Of a DNA stretch of 64,000 nt, positions 35,495 to 44,744 are shown piece after piece. Origin of the DNA: a bacterium (GTDB lineage Bacteria > Bdellovibrionota > Bdellovibrionia > Bdellovibrionales > Bdellovibrionaceae); contig JAIELP010000005.1 in the NCBI GenBank assembly GCA_019752925.1, forward strand, positions 124,001-188,000, given 5' to 3'. Position numbers and translations under genes: made by a program. Numbering within the stretch: position 1 is the stretch's first letter; every line of letters begins with the position of its first letter. The notes below the pieces were generated by a model. That model did not search any database. It saw only the letters and a program-made list of their open reading frames with translations, and was not told the origin of the DNA.

Positions 35495-36622
35495 TTAAAA
35501 TAGATAACGACGGTAAGCGATGCTCGAAATTAAACCCATTCCCGCCATAGTGGTGAGCATTCCTGAGCCACCGTAACTTAATAGTGGCAGTGGCACACCC
35601 ACGATCGGTAGAAGCCCGATAACCATTCCGATGTTAACAAACATGTGCCAAAATAGATAGGCACTTACCCCTACGGTTATCAATGCGCCGTATTTATCAC
35701 GAGCCTGATAGGCAATTTCAAAACAAACTTTAAATAAGAAAGCAAAGGTGATGAGTACTAGAACACTTCCTACAAAACCCCACTCTTCAGATAATACCGA
35801 ATAAATAAAATCGGTGTGGCGCTCAGGCAAAAACTCTAGTTGAGATTGGGTTCCCATGCGGAATCCTTTTCCTAAAAATTTACCAGAACCCACTGCGATT
35901 CTGGATTGAATAGAGTTATAGCCTTTTCCTTGTGGATCTAAGTCGGGAGAAATAAAAGTGATAACACGGTTGCGTTGATACTCTTTAAGTCCGTATTTCC
36001 AGGCAATTGGCATAGCTATCATTGCACTTACAACAATGAAGGCCAGTATTGATTTACGTATCTTAACAAAAAACAATATAGTTCCGCCGATAAAAAGCAA
36101 CATCATCGCCGTTCCTAAATCTGGCTGCTTTACAGTAAGTCCAAAAGGGATAAGAACTAACAGACCCGGGAAAGCTAAATCTCTTAACCCCATGCCTCGT
36201 CCCTGGGAATTATAGTTAACCAGTAAGCGTGCTAAAATTAATATAAGGCACAGCTTCATAGTTTCTGAAGGTTGGTAGCGGAAAAAGTGCAGATCAATCC
36301 AGCGCTGGCCGCCCAAAACCACTTTACCTTTTAAATCGGTATAAACCAGTGCGAGAACATTTAATACATAGACGACCCATATTAATTTATTGATCCATAA
36401 ATAATCGAGAAAGGTGAGAATAAAAAATATAGTCCAGCCACCGGCAAGCCAAACGATTTGCTGAATAAACAGGGATTCCACATTTACTGAGTTTGGGCCG
36501 TGAGTCGCACTGTAAAGATTAAATAAACCGATCACATTTAAACAGAAAATAAGTGCAATTAGTCTGAGGTCTAAACGGCTTAAAAAGTTACGTTCATTAA
36601 CATGAAGTCCGCGTAATGCCAT
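35495..36622 (-). CDS. rodA: Rod-shape SEDS glycosyltransferase RodA
   Basis: This peptidoglycan polymerase of the elongasome is an integral membrane protein with about ten helices. Family motifs include GGQRWIDLHFFRYQPSETMKL, KQPDLGTAMMLL, FLPERHTDFIYSVLSEEWGF and PLPLLSYGGSGMLTTM. The length of 375 is normal. It follows mrdA (PBP2) with two bases between, as expected for the cognate transpeptidase pair. Confidence 0.96.
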   Translation of the reverse strand: MALRGLHVNERNFLSRLDLRLIALIFCLNVIGLFNLYSATHGPNSVNVESLFIQQIVWLAGGWTIFFILTFLDYLWINKLIWVVYVLNVLALVYTDLKGKVVLGGQRWIDLHFFRYQPSETMKLCLILILARLLVNYNSQGRGMGLRDLAFPGLLVLIPFGLTVKQPDLGTAMMLLFIGGTILFFVKIRKSILAFIVVSAMIAMPIAWKYGLKEYQRNRVITFISPDLDPQGKGYNSIQSRIAVGSGKFLGKGFRMGTQSQLEFLPERHTDFIYSVLSEEWGFVGSVLVLITFAFLFKVCFEIAYQARDKYGALITVGVSAYLFWHMFVNIGMVIGLLPIVGVPLPLLSYGGSGMLTTMAGMGLISSIAYRRYLF

Positions 36623-36624
36623 AG

Positions 36625-38595
36625 TTAATCTGCGCTTTCTGTAGAAGGGGCCTGTACACGTTTTTCGCCCTTTTTAAGAGCTTCCGCGATTATGTCCGGA
36701 TGATATTTTTTAAAATAGGCTTCCATAATATCTCTGGCGATCGGAAGTGCGGCGTGACTTGAACAACTGTGTTGAGCCAGCACCGCTACAACGATTTCAG
36801 GTTTGTCCCATGGGGCCCAAGCTACGAACCAACCGTGGTGGCGTGTGTGCATGGGGCGGGAATTACAAGATTTATAAATTTGATCAGCCGAAAAACTCAT
36901 AACCTGCGCAGTTCCGGTTTTACCGGCCATTTCAACACCTGGAACTTTAAATCCCCGAGCTGTTCCGTGTGCGCCGTTACTCACTCGTCTCATAGCTTCT
37001 TTTACAATTTTGAAAGTTGCAGGATCAATTTTGTAACCGTTTGGCTGCGGTAATGTAATATCGCGAACTACTTCCGGAGATTTTTCGACAAGAATATTCC
37101 CGTCGTGATCCACAACTTTTTTAATGATGAAGGGTTTTACAACTTTACCTTCAGTTGCAATCGTATTGTACGCTACGGCCAACTGTAATGGGGTAACGGT
37201 TACGTAACCCTGACCAATAGCGAGAGTTAAATTTTCTCCCGGTTGCCAGTCTTCTCCGCGTATTGATTTTTTCCAGACTGAATTAGGTAAGCGACCTGGA
37301 GCTTCTCGATCCATTTCAATTTGGGTGCGTTGACCCAAGCCTAAAAGACTTACGTAGTTATAAATTTTATCAACGCCAAGTTTGATACCCATATTGTAAA
37401 AGAAAACGTTACTACTGCGTTCGATAGCTTCATAAACAGTAATGATACCTTCACCGTTTTTATTATGATTATGAAACCAACGGTTACCGAAATACATACG
37501 ACCCGGAGCATTGATTAATGTTTTGTCGGTAATGGCTTTGTCTTGTAGCGCAGCTAAAGCAACTAATGGTTTAAATGTTGAGCCTGGCCAAAAGTGATCT
37601 TGGATAACTTTGTTACGCAAAGGTTTGAAGGGGTCGCTTGTAAGTTTATTCCAGATTTTTGCGGGAATCTCTGTGGCAAAGAAATTAGGGTCAAATGATG
37701 GTGCATTCATCCATGTGAGAATTTCACCATCGGATTTCATGGCTACAACGGCGCCTATACGCTTGTTTTCTGTAAAGGATTTGTAGGCTGCTTCCTGAAT
37801 ATCGCGATCAATAGTTAAGTAAGCGCTGTTACCATGAATTGGGTCTAAGTCGATAATTTGTTGGCCGTATATATTTGGAATATCAGTGGTTGTTTTGCGG
37901 CCGTGGGCATCCACCTGAACAAAGCTTACACCGTCTTTGCCGCGGATTTTTTCTTCGAGATTTTCTTCCAGTCCGCTTTTACCGATAATATCGCCCTGTT
38001 CAAACAACAAAGAGCTTTTATACTTTTCATTAAGCTTATTGATTTCATTTCTTGATATTTCACCAACGTAACCGAAAATTTGCGCGCCATTTTCAGTAAG
38101 GGGATAGTGACGAATAATAGATTCGCGTATTTCAAGCCCCGGAGTATCTAAGCGTATACGTTTTAAACGAAAAACTTCTTCGCGTGATAAATTATCTTTC
38201 AAGCGTATGGTGGCAAAAGGTCCATTAATTCTTTTACTGCGCTTAAATTTTTCAACAATTTTTTCAGCTTCGATATCTAAAATAGGCCCTACGGTTTCAG
38301 ATAAGAGCTTAAGGTTTTCTACGTACTGAGGCGAGATGATAACTTCAAAGCCCGGTAAGTTTTCAACCAGTGCTTTGCCATCGCGGTCCAATATAAGTCC
38401 GCGGGGAGCGGCGATTTTATTTTGTTTAATGCGGTTGTTTTCCGAGAACTGACGTAACTCATTGCCCTGAAAAATCTGTAACCATGTTAAACGAAGTAAA
38501 AAGATAACAAAAGTAATGATAATAAATACCGAAAGCGTTTTATAACGGTTTTGAAACTCTTTTGCTTCATCGGGGTTATTAATATAGTCACTCAT
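36625..38595 (-). CDS. mrdA: Penicillin-binding protein 2 (elongasome transpeptidase)
   Basis: This class B PBP cross-links peptidoglycan during cell elongation. The cytoplasmic tail is followed by one membrane helix (TLSVFIIITFVIFLLRLTW) and a dimerisation domain (RGLILDRDGKALVEN). The transpeptidase motifs are GSTFK (SxxK), SSN in ERSSNVFFYNMG and KTGTAQ. The start at 38595 (MSDYINNP) overlaps the mreD stop by eight bases and is preferred to a longer frame that runs deep into mreD. A C-terminal extension ends in SAD. Confidence 0.96.
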   Translation of the reverse strand: MSDYINNPDEAKEFQNRYKTLSVFIIITFVIFLLRLTWLQIFQGNELRQFSENNRIKQNKIAAPRGLILDRDGKALVENLPGFEVIISPQYVENLKLLSETVGPILDIEAEKIVEKFKRSKRINGPFATIRLKDNLSREEVFRLKRIRLDTPGLEIRESIIRHYPLTENGAQIFGYVGEISRNEINKLNEKYKSSLLFEQGDIIGKSGLEENLEEKIRGKDGVSFVQVDAHGRKTTTDIPNIYGQQIIDLDPIHGNSAYLTIDRDIQEAAYKSFTENKRIGAVVAMKSDGEILTWMNAPSFDPNFFATEIPAKIWNKLTSDPFKPLRNKVIQDHFWPGSTFKPLVALAALQDKAITDKTLINAPGRMYFGNRWFHNHNKNGEGIITVYEAIERSSNVFFYNMGIKLGVDKIYNYVSLLGLGQRTQIEMDREAPGRLPNSVWKKSIRGEDWQPGENLTLAIGQGYVTVTPLQLAVAYNTIATEGKVVKPFIIKKVVDHDGNILVEKSPEVVRDITLPQPNGYKIDPATFKIVKEAMRRVSNGAHGTARGFKVPGVEMAGKTGTAQVMSFSADQIYKSCNSRPMHTRHHGWFVAWAPWDKPEIVVAVLAQHSCSSHAALPIARDIMEAYFKKYHPDIIAEALKKGEKRVQAPSTESAD

Positions 38596-39148
38596 GCTGC
38601 ATCTCGTGGTGATGATCTGTTGTTGATCGCTTCCATTCATTTTCATCGAACAACAGAGTGTTGAATTTATTCAGCACAAAATAAAGCGGGTAAGAAAATA
38701 TAAAGTTTACAAGTATCTGTAACGCGCGATCGATAAACATAAATGATGTTGGTGTAACCTCAAGGAAGTCAGAAAAATTATAGTAAGTGATTTCAAAAAC
38801 GGTGCTTCCCAGTAGTGTCAGGACTACAAATGAAAACGCGCCGGTTAATTGGATACGGTTTTTTACAAACCAAACAACCGAATAAGTTACAATTAGGGTG
38901 CTCCAAACCATTTTCAGTGGAATTTCAGAAAAGCGGGTCAGACAGTAGCCCAGAAAATAAAGATAGAAGATGGTAAATAGTGGGCGCCAGCTAATGGTCA
39001 TAAAAATAATCATAATCAACCAAATTTGTGGACTTGGTATGAAGGTAATAATATTGGGCCAGAAACTGGTTTGAAAACCGCAGCTGATGAAGAAAAGCAC
39101 AGTGAAGGCCAGAATTTTAAAATAAAAACGCAAACGTGTATTATTCAT
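38588..39148 (-). CDS. mreD: Rod-shape-determining protein MreD
   Basis: This 186-residue inner-membrane protein has five to six hydrophobic segments. There is little sequence conservation, but its place between mreC and PBP2 and its size fit MreD. Segments such as FILAFTVLFFISCGFQ-like and PQIWLIMIIFMTISW are typical. It overlaps mreC by eight bases and mrdA by eight. It links the cytoskeleton to cell-wall synthesis. Confidence 0.85.
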   Translation of the reverse strand: MNNTRLRFYFKILAFTVLFFISCGFQTSFWPNIITFIPSPQIWLIMIIFMTISWRPLFTIFYLYFLGYCLTRFSEIPLKMVWSTLIVTYSVVWFVKNRIQLTGAFSFVVLTLLGSTVFEITYYNFSDFLEVTPTSFMFIDRALQILVNFIFSYPLYFVLNKFNTLLFDENEWKRSTTDHHHEMQHE

Positions 39149-40031
39149 TTTTTGCTGTCTTTTTCTCGTCTTCTTTTTTTACTTCAGTCTGAGCGCTTTC
39201 GCCTAAGAAATCTTCGGAGGCGGTAGATTTAACAACAAACACTTCTTCAACCTTATTAGCGTCAACTACAGGTTTAACTTCAATCTGTAATGAAGCATTT
39301 TTGGTTTTACGTTCGACATTGGTAATAACAGCTAAAGGAAAACCTTTTGGAAATATATTATCAAGCCCCCCTGTAACAATCAGGTCACCGTCTTTTACGT
39401 CTTCCGTTCTTTCGACATACTGTAAAACACAGGATTCTTTAGTTTTGCCTTCAATTAAACCGTGAGCTCTGGTTTTTTGAATTAACGCATCCACAACAGA
39501 GTAACGGTCGGTGATGAGCATAACATGAGAACTTTTAGCTGAAGGTTTAAAAATGTAGCCAACTGCTCCTGAAACTGTCAGTACAGCTTGGCCCGATTTT
39601 AAGCCGTGATCAGTACCCTTATTGATTGTTATTGTATTGTGATCTGTAACTAAATCACGTCCGATAACCTGCGCAGGGATAAGATCCATTTTTGTATTTT
39701 TCTGAAAGTCGAGTAGAGTGCGCAGTCTTTCTAATTCGTTTTGGCTTTCCGCAAATAAATTAAGACGGGTTTTGAGTTCGTCATTTTCTTTTTGTAAGTC
39801 GCGATTTTTAGTTTTGACGTTAATGATGTTGATGTATTCGGCCGTGGTGGCGCGAACGCCTTGACTCAGTCCATGGAATATATTTTGCACACTTTGCGCT
39901 AAAAAACTGAAAGGTTTATTAAACCACAGGTTGGAAACTGTTTTTTGCTCCATGTTAATCGAGATTAAGGGCAAAGAAATTATGACTAACAATATAAAAG
40001 CTTTTTTTAAATTAAAGTTTAAAAAGTTCAA
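39141..40031 (-). CDS. mreC: Rod-shape-determining protein MreC
   Basis: This bitopic periplasmic scaffold of the elongasome has an N-terminal helix (AFILLVIISLPLISINM), a coiled coil (LQKENDELKTRLNLF and onward) and two beta domains with VIGRDLVTDHNTITINKG and DGDLIVTGGLDNIFPKGFPL. The length of 296 is normal; the charged C-terminal tail (EVKKEDEKKTAKNE) is longer than a minimal MreC. It is the first gene of mreC-mreD-mrdA-rodA. No mreB precedes it; the divergent gene is a chaperone. Confidence 0.95.
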   Translation of the reverse strand: MNFLNFNLKKAFILLVIISLPLISINMEQKTVSNLWFNKPFSFLAQSVQNIFHGLSQGVRATTAEYINIINVKTKNRDLQKENDELKTRLNLFAESQNELERLRTLLDFQKNTKMDLIPAQVIGRDLVTDHNTITINKGTDHGLKSGQAVLTVSGAVGYIFKPSAKSSHVMLITDRYSVVDALIQKTRAHGLIEGKTKESCVLQYVERTEDVKDGDLIVTGGLDNIFPKGFPLAVITNVERKTKNASLQIEVKPVVDANKVEEVFVVKSTASEDFLGESAQTEVKKEDEKKTAKNE

Positions 40032-40183
40032 TTAGACCTCTGAAGGTAAACGATAGCAAATGAGAAGAATATTTCAAGCACTTGTCTGTTTTTGGGGTTA
40101 AATTTTTATATTTATTTTAACTTGAAAATTAGAGCAATCCGTGAGGAGATATTGAGCTTATATAAAGAAATCTAGGAGAATAC

Positions 40184-41713
40184 ATGAAAATATCTCATCA
40201 AGCGTCTATGAGCGATAAGATCAAAAAAGGCTTAACTGACAAGGGTATTACCATTCGCAGCGTAGTCGCCTTTTTCATTTTTGGTATGATTGTACTTGTG
40301 TTTGTTTTATCAGACCTAAGCGGTCGTCAAGCTGGCGTTTCAACTATGGGTTCTGCTGCTGAAGTTAATGGCGAGTTGATCTCTTTTAAAGATTTCCAAG
40401 ATGAAGAAAATAGATTGGCTCAGTATTATTCACAGTTGTTTGGTGGCCAGTTTGACTCAGAAATGCAAAGAACAATGTTACGCGGTGAGGTGATGAACTC
40501 TCTTGTGACTAAATCTGTGGCATCGCAAGCTGCGGAAAAAGAGGGCATTTATGCTACAGACGCAGAAATCCGTCATATGATTGTTGAAGAGCTACCTTAC
40601 TTTAAAAAAGATGGCGTTTTTCAAGCGGACTCTTATAAGGCTATCTTAAGCGCAAACAAACTTACACCAGGTGAGTTTGAGGGTAAATTACGTCAAGACA
40701 TTAAAAACCAAAGATCACGTCAGTTATTTGAATCTTCGTTGGCGATGACAGAATTACAAAAAAATATCGAAAAACAATTAAGAGCATCAAAGCTTAATTT
40801 AGAATATATTTCTTTAAGTGCTAACGAGTATGCAAAGTCTAACCCTGTAACTCAGGAAGAAATCACTGCAGCCTTAGCTCAAAATGATTTTAAAAAGAAA
40901 GTTGAAGCTGATTTTAAAGCTAACGAATCTAAATACAGTAAACCTGAACAAGTTAAAGCCTCACACATTTTAATTAAAACAGAGGCTTCTAACGAAGCAG
41001 CTGCAAAAACTAAAGCGGAAGCTACTTTAAAACGACTTTCTAAAGAAGACTTCGGTAAAGTAGCTGCCCAAGTGAGCGACGACCCAGGATCTAAATCCAA
41101 AAATGGTGAGTTGGGTTATTTCTCAAAAGGCCAAATGGTTAAAGAATTTGAAGAAGCGGCCTTCTCTTTACCTGTTGGTAAAATTTCTGGTTTGGTTAAA
41201 TCAGCTTTCGGCTTTCATATCATTAAAGTAACGGACAAAAAAGCGGCGAGCACAGCTACTTTTGATTCAGCTAAAAACGATATCGCGAGAAAAATACTTT
41301 CTGATGAAAAATATTTAGCTTTCATCAAAGGTGTTGAAACAGATTTAGCCGCTAGCTCAATGGAATCTGTAATCGCTAAGTTAAACGCAGGTAAATTAAG
41401 CTGGAAAGAAACAGGCTACTTTGATATCGCAGCTCAAGTAGCTCCAGGTATGAACTCAGCTCAGGCCATCAAAGCAGGTCTTGAGTTAACAAAAGCTAAT
41501 CCGGTTTCTAGAAAACTAGTGCGCGAGGGCGATGTACAGTTCTTAATTAAACTTAAAGATATTAAAACTGAAAGCGGCGACCTGAAAGCTCAGGATCAAG
41601 ATATGCTCGAAAAACAAAAATCAATGGAAGCTTACCAAGCTTGGGTTGACAGTTTCAAAAAAACCGCAAAAATTCAAACCAACGCAAGCCTTACAAGTCC
41701 GCAACAACAATAA
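40184..41713 (+). CDS. PpiD/SurA-like peptidyl-prolyl isomerase chaperone
   Basis: This 509-residue periplasmic folding factor is anchored by one N-terminal helix (TIRSVVAFFIFGMIVLVFVL). A SurA-N-like domain follows (AAEVNGELISFKDFQDEENR). One parvulin domain is clear: VKASHILIKTE, FGKVAAQVSDDPGSKSKNGE, LGYFSKGQMVKEFEEAAFSL and SAFGFHIIKVTDKK. The C-terminus has a second helical segment. Single parvulin plus N-terminal anchor matches PpiD. The ribosome site is TAGGAG. It ends just before the large hairpin region. Confidence 0.88.
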   Translation: MKISHQASMSDKIKKGLTDKGITIRSVVAFFIFGMIVLVFVLSDLSGRQAGVSTMGSAAEVNGELISFKDFQDEENRLAQYYSQLFGGQFDSEMQRTMLRGEVMNSLVTKSVASQAAEKEGIYATDAEIRHMIVEELPYFKKDGVFQADSYKAILSANKLTPGEFEGKLRQDIKNQRSRQLFESSLAMTELQKNIEKQLRASKLNLEYISLSANEYAKSNPVTQEEITAALAQNDFKKKVEADFKANESKYSKPEQVKASHILIKTEASNEAAAKTKAEATLKRLSKEDFGKVAAQVSDDPGSKSKNGELGYFSKGQMVKEFEEAAFSLPVGKISGLVKSAFGFHIIKVTDKKAASTATFDSAKNDIARKILSDEKYLAFIKGVETDLAASSMESVIAKLNAGKLSWKETGYFDIAAQVAPGMNSAQAIKAGLELTKANPVSRKLVREGDVQFLIKLKDIKTESGDLKAQDQDMLEKQKSMEAYQAWVDSFKKTAKIQTNASLTSPQQQ

Positions 41714-41721
41714 TTTAAAAA

Positions 41722-41747
41722 GGCTAAGAGAAAAACATCTCTTAGCC
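41722..41747 (-). terminator. Terminator at the end of the ppiD-like / cdd convergent junction
   Basis: GGCTAAGAG and CTCTTAGCC (nine pairs) enclose an eight-base loop. Read on the minus strand, the stem is followed by TTTTTAAATTATT, so it terminates leftward transcripts from the cdd side. On the plus strand the tail is not T-rich. It abuts nested hairpin element B. Confidence 0.7.
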
Positions 41748-41754
41748 TGTCTCG

Positions 41755-41943
41755 CTCCTCTTAAAAGAATTCCTCAGGCCTTCCAAAGCCTCAGACATGC
41801 TTCAATTTTTAAATAAAATAATAATATCTTTAAAGCCTCGGACAGCCGCACAGGAGTGCGGAACTCGGTTTAAAGATATTATTATTTTATTTAAAAACCG
41901 AAGAACTCGTTTTGGAAGGCCTGAGGAATTCTTTTAAGAGGAG
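41755..41943. repeat. Nested hairpin element B with two copies of the internal-loop motif
   Basis: Three stems are stacked. The outer 33-bp perfect stem pairs 41755-41787 with 41911-41943. The middle 29-bp perfect stem pairs 41806-41834 with 41869-41897. The apical CCGCAC/GTGCGG stem lies at 41846-41861. At each transition the same asymmetric loop appears: GCCTCAGACATGC (41788-41800) opposite GAACTCG (41903-41909), and GCCTCGGACAG (41835-41845) opposite GAACTCGG (about 41861-41868). Both are flanked by AAA/TTT pairs, so one copy is nested within the other. It lies between converging genes. Confidence 0.85.
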
Positions 41944-41968
41944 AAATCAGCTTGGTAGGATTTTTTTC

Positions 41969-42385
41969 TTAATCTTTTTTAATGAGGTGTTCGAACTTGA
42001 AGGCAAGGGGTAATAGGTCTTTGAATTTGTAGGTTTTTTCTGTGTTTTGCAGATTTATTAGAGTTACTTGGGTTTCTGGTGTAGCGAATTCGGCTAGTAC
42101 TTGACGACAAAAGCCGCATGGGGGCCATGGTTCTGATTCGTTGCTGGCGACGAAGACTTCTGTAATTTTAATATCCGATTTATTTTCGCTGAATGCTTTC
42201 CAGATGGCGACTCGTTCGGCGCAAACTGTTCCACCGTAGGATGCATTTTCGATATTGCATCCTGAATAGCTTTTTCCGTTAGATAATACGATGCTGGCGC
42301 CGATTTTTTTATTTGAGTACGGTGAGTATGAAAATTCCATTGCAGCAATGGCCATTTTTTTTAATTCAGTTTTTAAAGAACTCAT
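41969..42385 (-). CDS. cdd: Cytidine deaminase
   Basis: It converts cytidine and deoxycytidine to the uridine forms for pyrimidine salvage. The zinc and catalytic motifs are CAERVAIWKA (Cys, Glu) and PPCGFCRQVLAEF (two Cys). The N-terminal FSYSPYSNKKIGAS is typical. The length of 138 matches the small tetrameric class. It overlaps maf by 20 bases and has AAAGGAG inside maf as its ribosome site. It is useful to an organism that takes up prey nucleosides (inference). Confidence 0.95.
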   Translation of the reverse strand: MSSLKTELKKMAIAAMEFSYSPYSNKKIGASIVLSNGKSYSGCNIENASYGGTVCAERVAIWKAFSENKSDIKITEVFVASNESEPWPPCGFCRQVLAEFATPETQVTLINLQNTEKTYKFKDLLPLAFKFEHLIKKD

Positions 42386-42965
42386 ATCCGTTCTCCTTTA
42401 AGCAGTTTGAAAGCCATATCATCGGTAATCCTTGAATGGCTGTAAAATCATCACAGTCGATGGCTTGAAACAATGTTATTCCATGTTGTTCTATTTTGTA
42501 AGACCCGGCGCAGTCCAAGGGATTATCTTTTAAAACATAGTTTTTGATTTCGTTTTCACTTAGATTTTTCATGTGTAGGTGTGTGATATGGTTTTTATGA
42601 ATAACTTTGCCGTTGATAAACAGGCTTACAGCTGTAATCAGCTGGTGTTTTTGGCCGTTAAGCTGCTGTAATTGTGCGATAGCTTTTTGGGAAGTGTTAG
42701 GTTTTCCTAAGATTGTATTGTCGAAAGCAACTAATTGGTCGCCAGCAATAATCACACTAGTATTATTGTTAATTTGCTTAAAAGCGGCCTTGCACTTGGC
42801 TTTAGACAGAGATTCCGCTATTTGCACAGGTGAGTGATTTTGTTTTAAAAGCGATTCTTTTAATTGTTCTTCATCGAGATCCGGCTTTACGCAATCAAAA
42901 CTGATTCCTATTTTTTCCAGTAGTTGTTTGCGGTAGGGAGACGTGCTGGCCAGTATCAGGTTCAT
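42366..42965 (-). CDS. maf: Maf-family nucleotide pyrophosphatase
   Basis: This house-cleaning enzyme hydrolyses non-canonical or surplus nucleoside triphosphates (dTTP/UTP or m7GTP type). Motifs are LILASTSPYRKQLLEKIG at the N-terminus, IIAGDQLVAFDN with the catalytic Asp region, and NPLDCAGSYKIEQHG. The length of 199 is normal. Its start overlaps the stop of the repeat-protein gene (ATGA), and cdd begins within its end. Confidence 0.92.
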   Translation of the reverse strand: MNLILASTSPYRKQLLEKIGISFDCVKPDLDEEQLKESLLKQNHSPVQIAESLSKAKCKAAFKQINNNTSVIIAGDQLVAFDNTILGKPNTSQKAIAQLQQLNGQKHQLITAVSLFINGKVIHKNHITHLHMKNLSENEIKNYVLKDNPLDCAGSYKIEQHGITLFQAIDCDDFTAIQGLPMIWLSNCLKENGYEFFKN

Positions 42966-44623
42966 ACAACCGATGATTTCTTTTTCATATTGGTATAGAG
43001 TTCTTTTACATTTTTTTCAGCGATAAATTTTTTATATTCCTTTTCAAAATCTACAGGCGTAAAAAGTATATGAACTCTGTTTGCAATTAAACGTTTTTTT
43101 TGATCTAGACTGAGAGCTTTATTAACTTGCGTATACACCAGATACTTTTTGTTTTCCGGAAGGTGCAAATGTAAACTGAAGCTGAGTTCCACATCTGAAG
43201 GTATTTCTTCTGTGGTGACCTGAATCAGATTTTTTTCGTCGTTAAGTTCCAATGTCATTTTTGTCGGGTCAATTGGGAAGAATAAAACATTTAGTGTGTA
43301 ATGACGTACAGTGACCTGTTCAAAGTAATCGGCTTTAGGAGCTAACTCGTCAATAAATCCTTGATCTATAAATTTAAACTCAAAAAAATCGTATTCGTCG
43401 ATTTCCTGTAAGTTATTGAATTGCAGTTTAATCCATTCGGTAAAAACTAAATCAATCGTTGAGAAATCCAGGTTGGCATCTGTTGAAATAACTAAATAAC
43501 CACACCAGTTATCGCTGTAAACCGACATACAATAAGCTCTCAGTTGGCGGTTAGTTGAAGGTTTAAATTGTTTATTTTCTTTTTCTTTAAGGGCCATTTC
43601 CAAATAGGCGGCTCGGGCTCTGGGATCTTTTTCGACGTGATCGGGAATTTCTACAGTGGTGCCATCTTCAGTGATAGAGCCGAGATTATGAGAATTAGAT
43701 AGATTTTTTTCAACAATAGACCCAAAGTCTTCACCCATACCAGTACCTTTTTGAATGACGTTACCGATACCTTCAGGATTAATTATATTTTTTTGAATGG
43801 TTGAGCCGAGAGTAGTGGCTTCGCCCAAACCTTTTTGTACAATGGTGCCGAGATTTTGCAGATTTTCAGCACCTTGCTGTATAATGACTTCCCCGTTAGA
43901 CATCGGATCATTTTCCATAACCGAAACATCATCCAAGTTTTCAAGTAAACTTTCCAGAGGAGCTTTTACTTTGTCATTAAACGATTTTTTAAGCTCATTA
44001 ATGACTTCTTCACTTAAATTAACTTTGGCCGAGCGTTGTAATATGTCGTTGCGCTCAACAATAGATTTATTGCGCAGCATTTTGTTGTTTAAATCTTGCT
44101 GGTGTTCGCTTTCGTAAGCGGCACTCTCAGATAGTGTCGGTGTGGCGGAATTTTCGTCTAAATGCGCCAGCAAATCGGATCTTATCTGTGTCAGCTCTTC
44201 TTGGTTTTTTGTCTTAGATCTTAACTGGGTAATTCGTTGTTGTTCTGCTACTGCAGCTTTTCCCGATTTTAAAACTAAACGCTCAATTGCAGGGCCAGAA
44301 ATGGGTGGATATAATTTGTAGTTAACAGGACAAATATTTAATTTACGAGTGGCTTCTTTAGTATTACTCATAATATAAGCCACAACAGGAGCCATAATAG
44401 ATTGAGTGATTAAAGCGGGGAGTTGACTAATTTTAGGATTAGGATGGTCCCAAGCTAAAAATATAAAATCAGGTTGTAACTCTAAGGCTTTGACAAGCGC
44501 ATTTTTGATATCAGATTCGGAATGGACATCGAAATTTCTCTTACTTAAAAAAGCTTCTAGCGGCTTCAGATTATGGGAAGGCGACTTTATGAATAGGAGT
44601 ACTTTTTTATCTTCTGAAGACAT
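42962..44623 (-). CDS. Receiver-like protein with six 14-residue repeats
   Basis: This 553-residue protein has no signal peptide. Residues 6-120 resemble a receiver fold (KKVLLFIKSPSHNLKPLEAF, then PDFIFLAWDHPN) without clear phosphorylation residues. A helical segment follows. From 245 to 321 a unit of exactly 14 residues repeats: glycines at 259, 273, 287, 301 and 315 each begin G-[STN]-[IV]-[IV]-[QE]-K (for example GTIVQKG, GNVIQKG, GSIVEKN). The C-terminal 200 residues are mixed alpha/beta and unrecognised. It leads the leftward unit with maf and cdd and is divergent from fur. Confidence 0.65.
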   Translation of the reverse strand: MSSEDKKVLLFIKSPSHNLKPLEAFLSKRNFDVHSESDIKNALVKALELQPDFIFLAWDHPNPKISQLPALITQSIMAPVVAYIMSNTKEATRKLNICPVNYKLYPPISGPAIERLVLKSGKAAVAEQQRITQLRSKTKNQEELTQIRSDLLAHLDENSATPTLSESAAYESEHQQDLNNKMLRNKSIVERNDILQRSAKVNLSEEVINELKKSFNDKVKAPLESLLENLDDVSVMENDPMSNGEVIIQQGAENLQNLGTIVQKGLGEATTLGSTIQKNIINPEGIGNVIQKGTGMGEDFGSIVEKNLSNSHNLGSITEDGTTVEIPDHVEKDPRARAAYLEMALKEKENKQFKPSTNRQLRAYCMSVYSDNWCGYLVISTDANLDFSTIDLVFTEWIKLQFNNLQEIDEYDFFEFKFIDQGFIDELAPKADYFEQVTVRHYTLNVLFFPIDPTKMTLELNDEKNLIQVTTEEIPSDVELSFSLHLHLPENKKYLVYTQVNKALSLDQKKRLIANRVHILFTPVDFEKEYKKFIAEKNVKELYTNMKKKSSVV

Positions 44624-44744
44624 CCTCTCAATTGTACATGTAGTACATTGTCCTATAAACGAAACAATGCTGCGTGCTCGACGTTGGTCTTTATATTGTA
44701 AAAATAGCCCATAACGATTTTAAAGCCAGAGCGCCGCTTAAAAA

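Noticed and set aside
38596-38646. Longer N-terminus for PBP2 extending into mreD
   Set aside because: It would overlap mreD by nearly 60 bases; MSDYINNP at 38595 gives the usual short overlap and a normal cytoplasmic tail.
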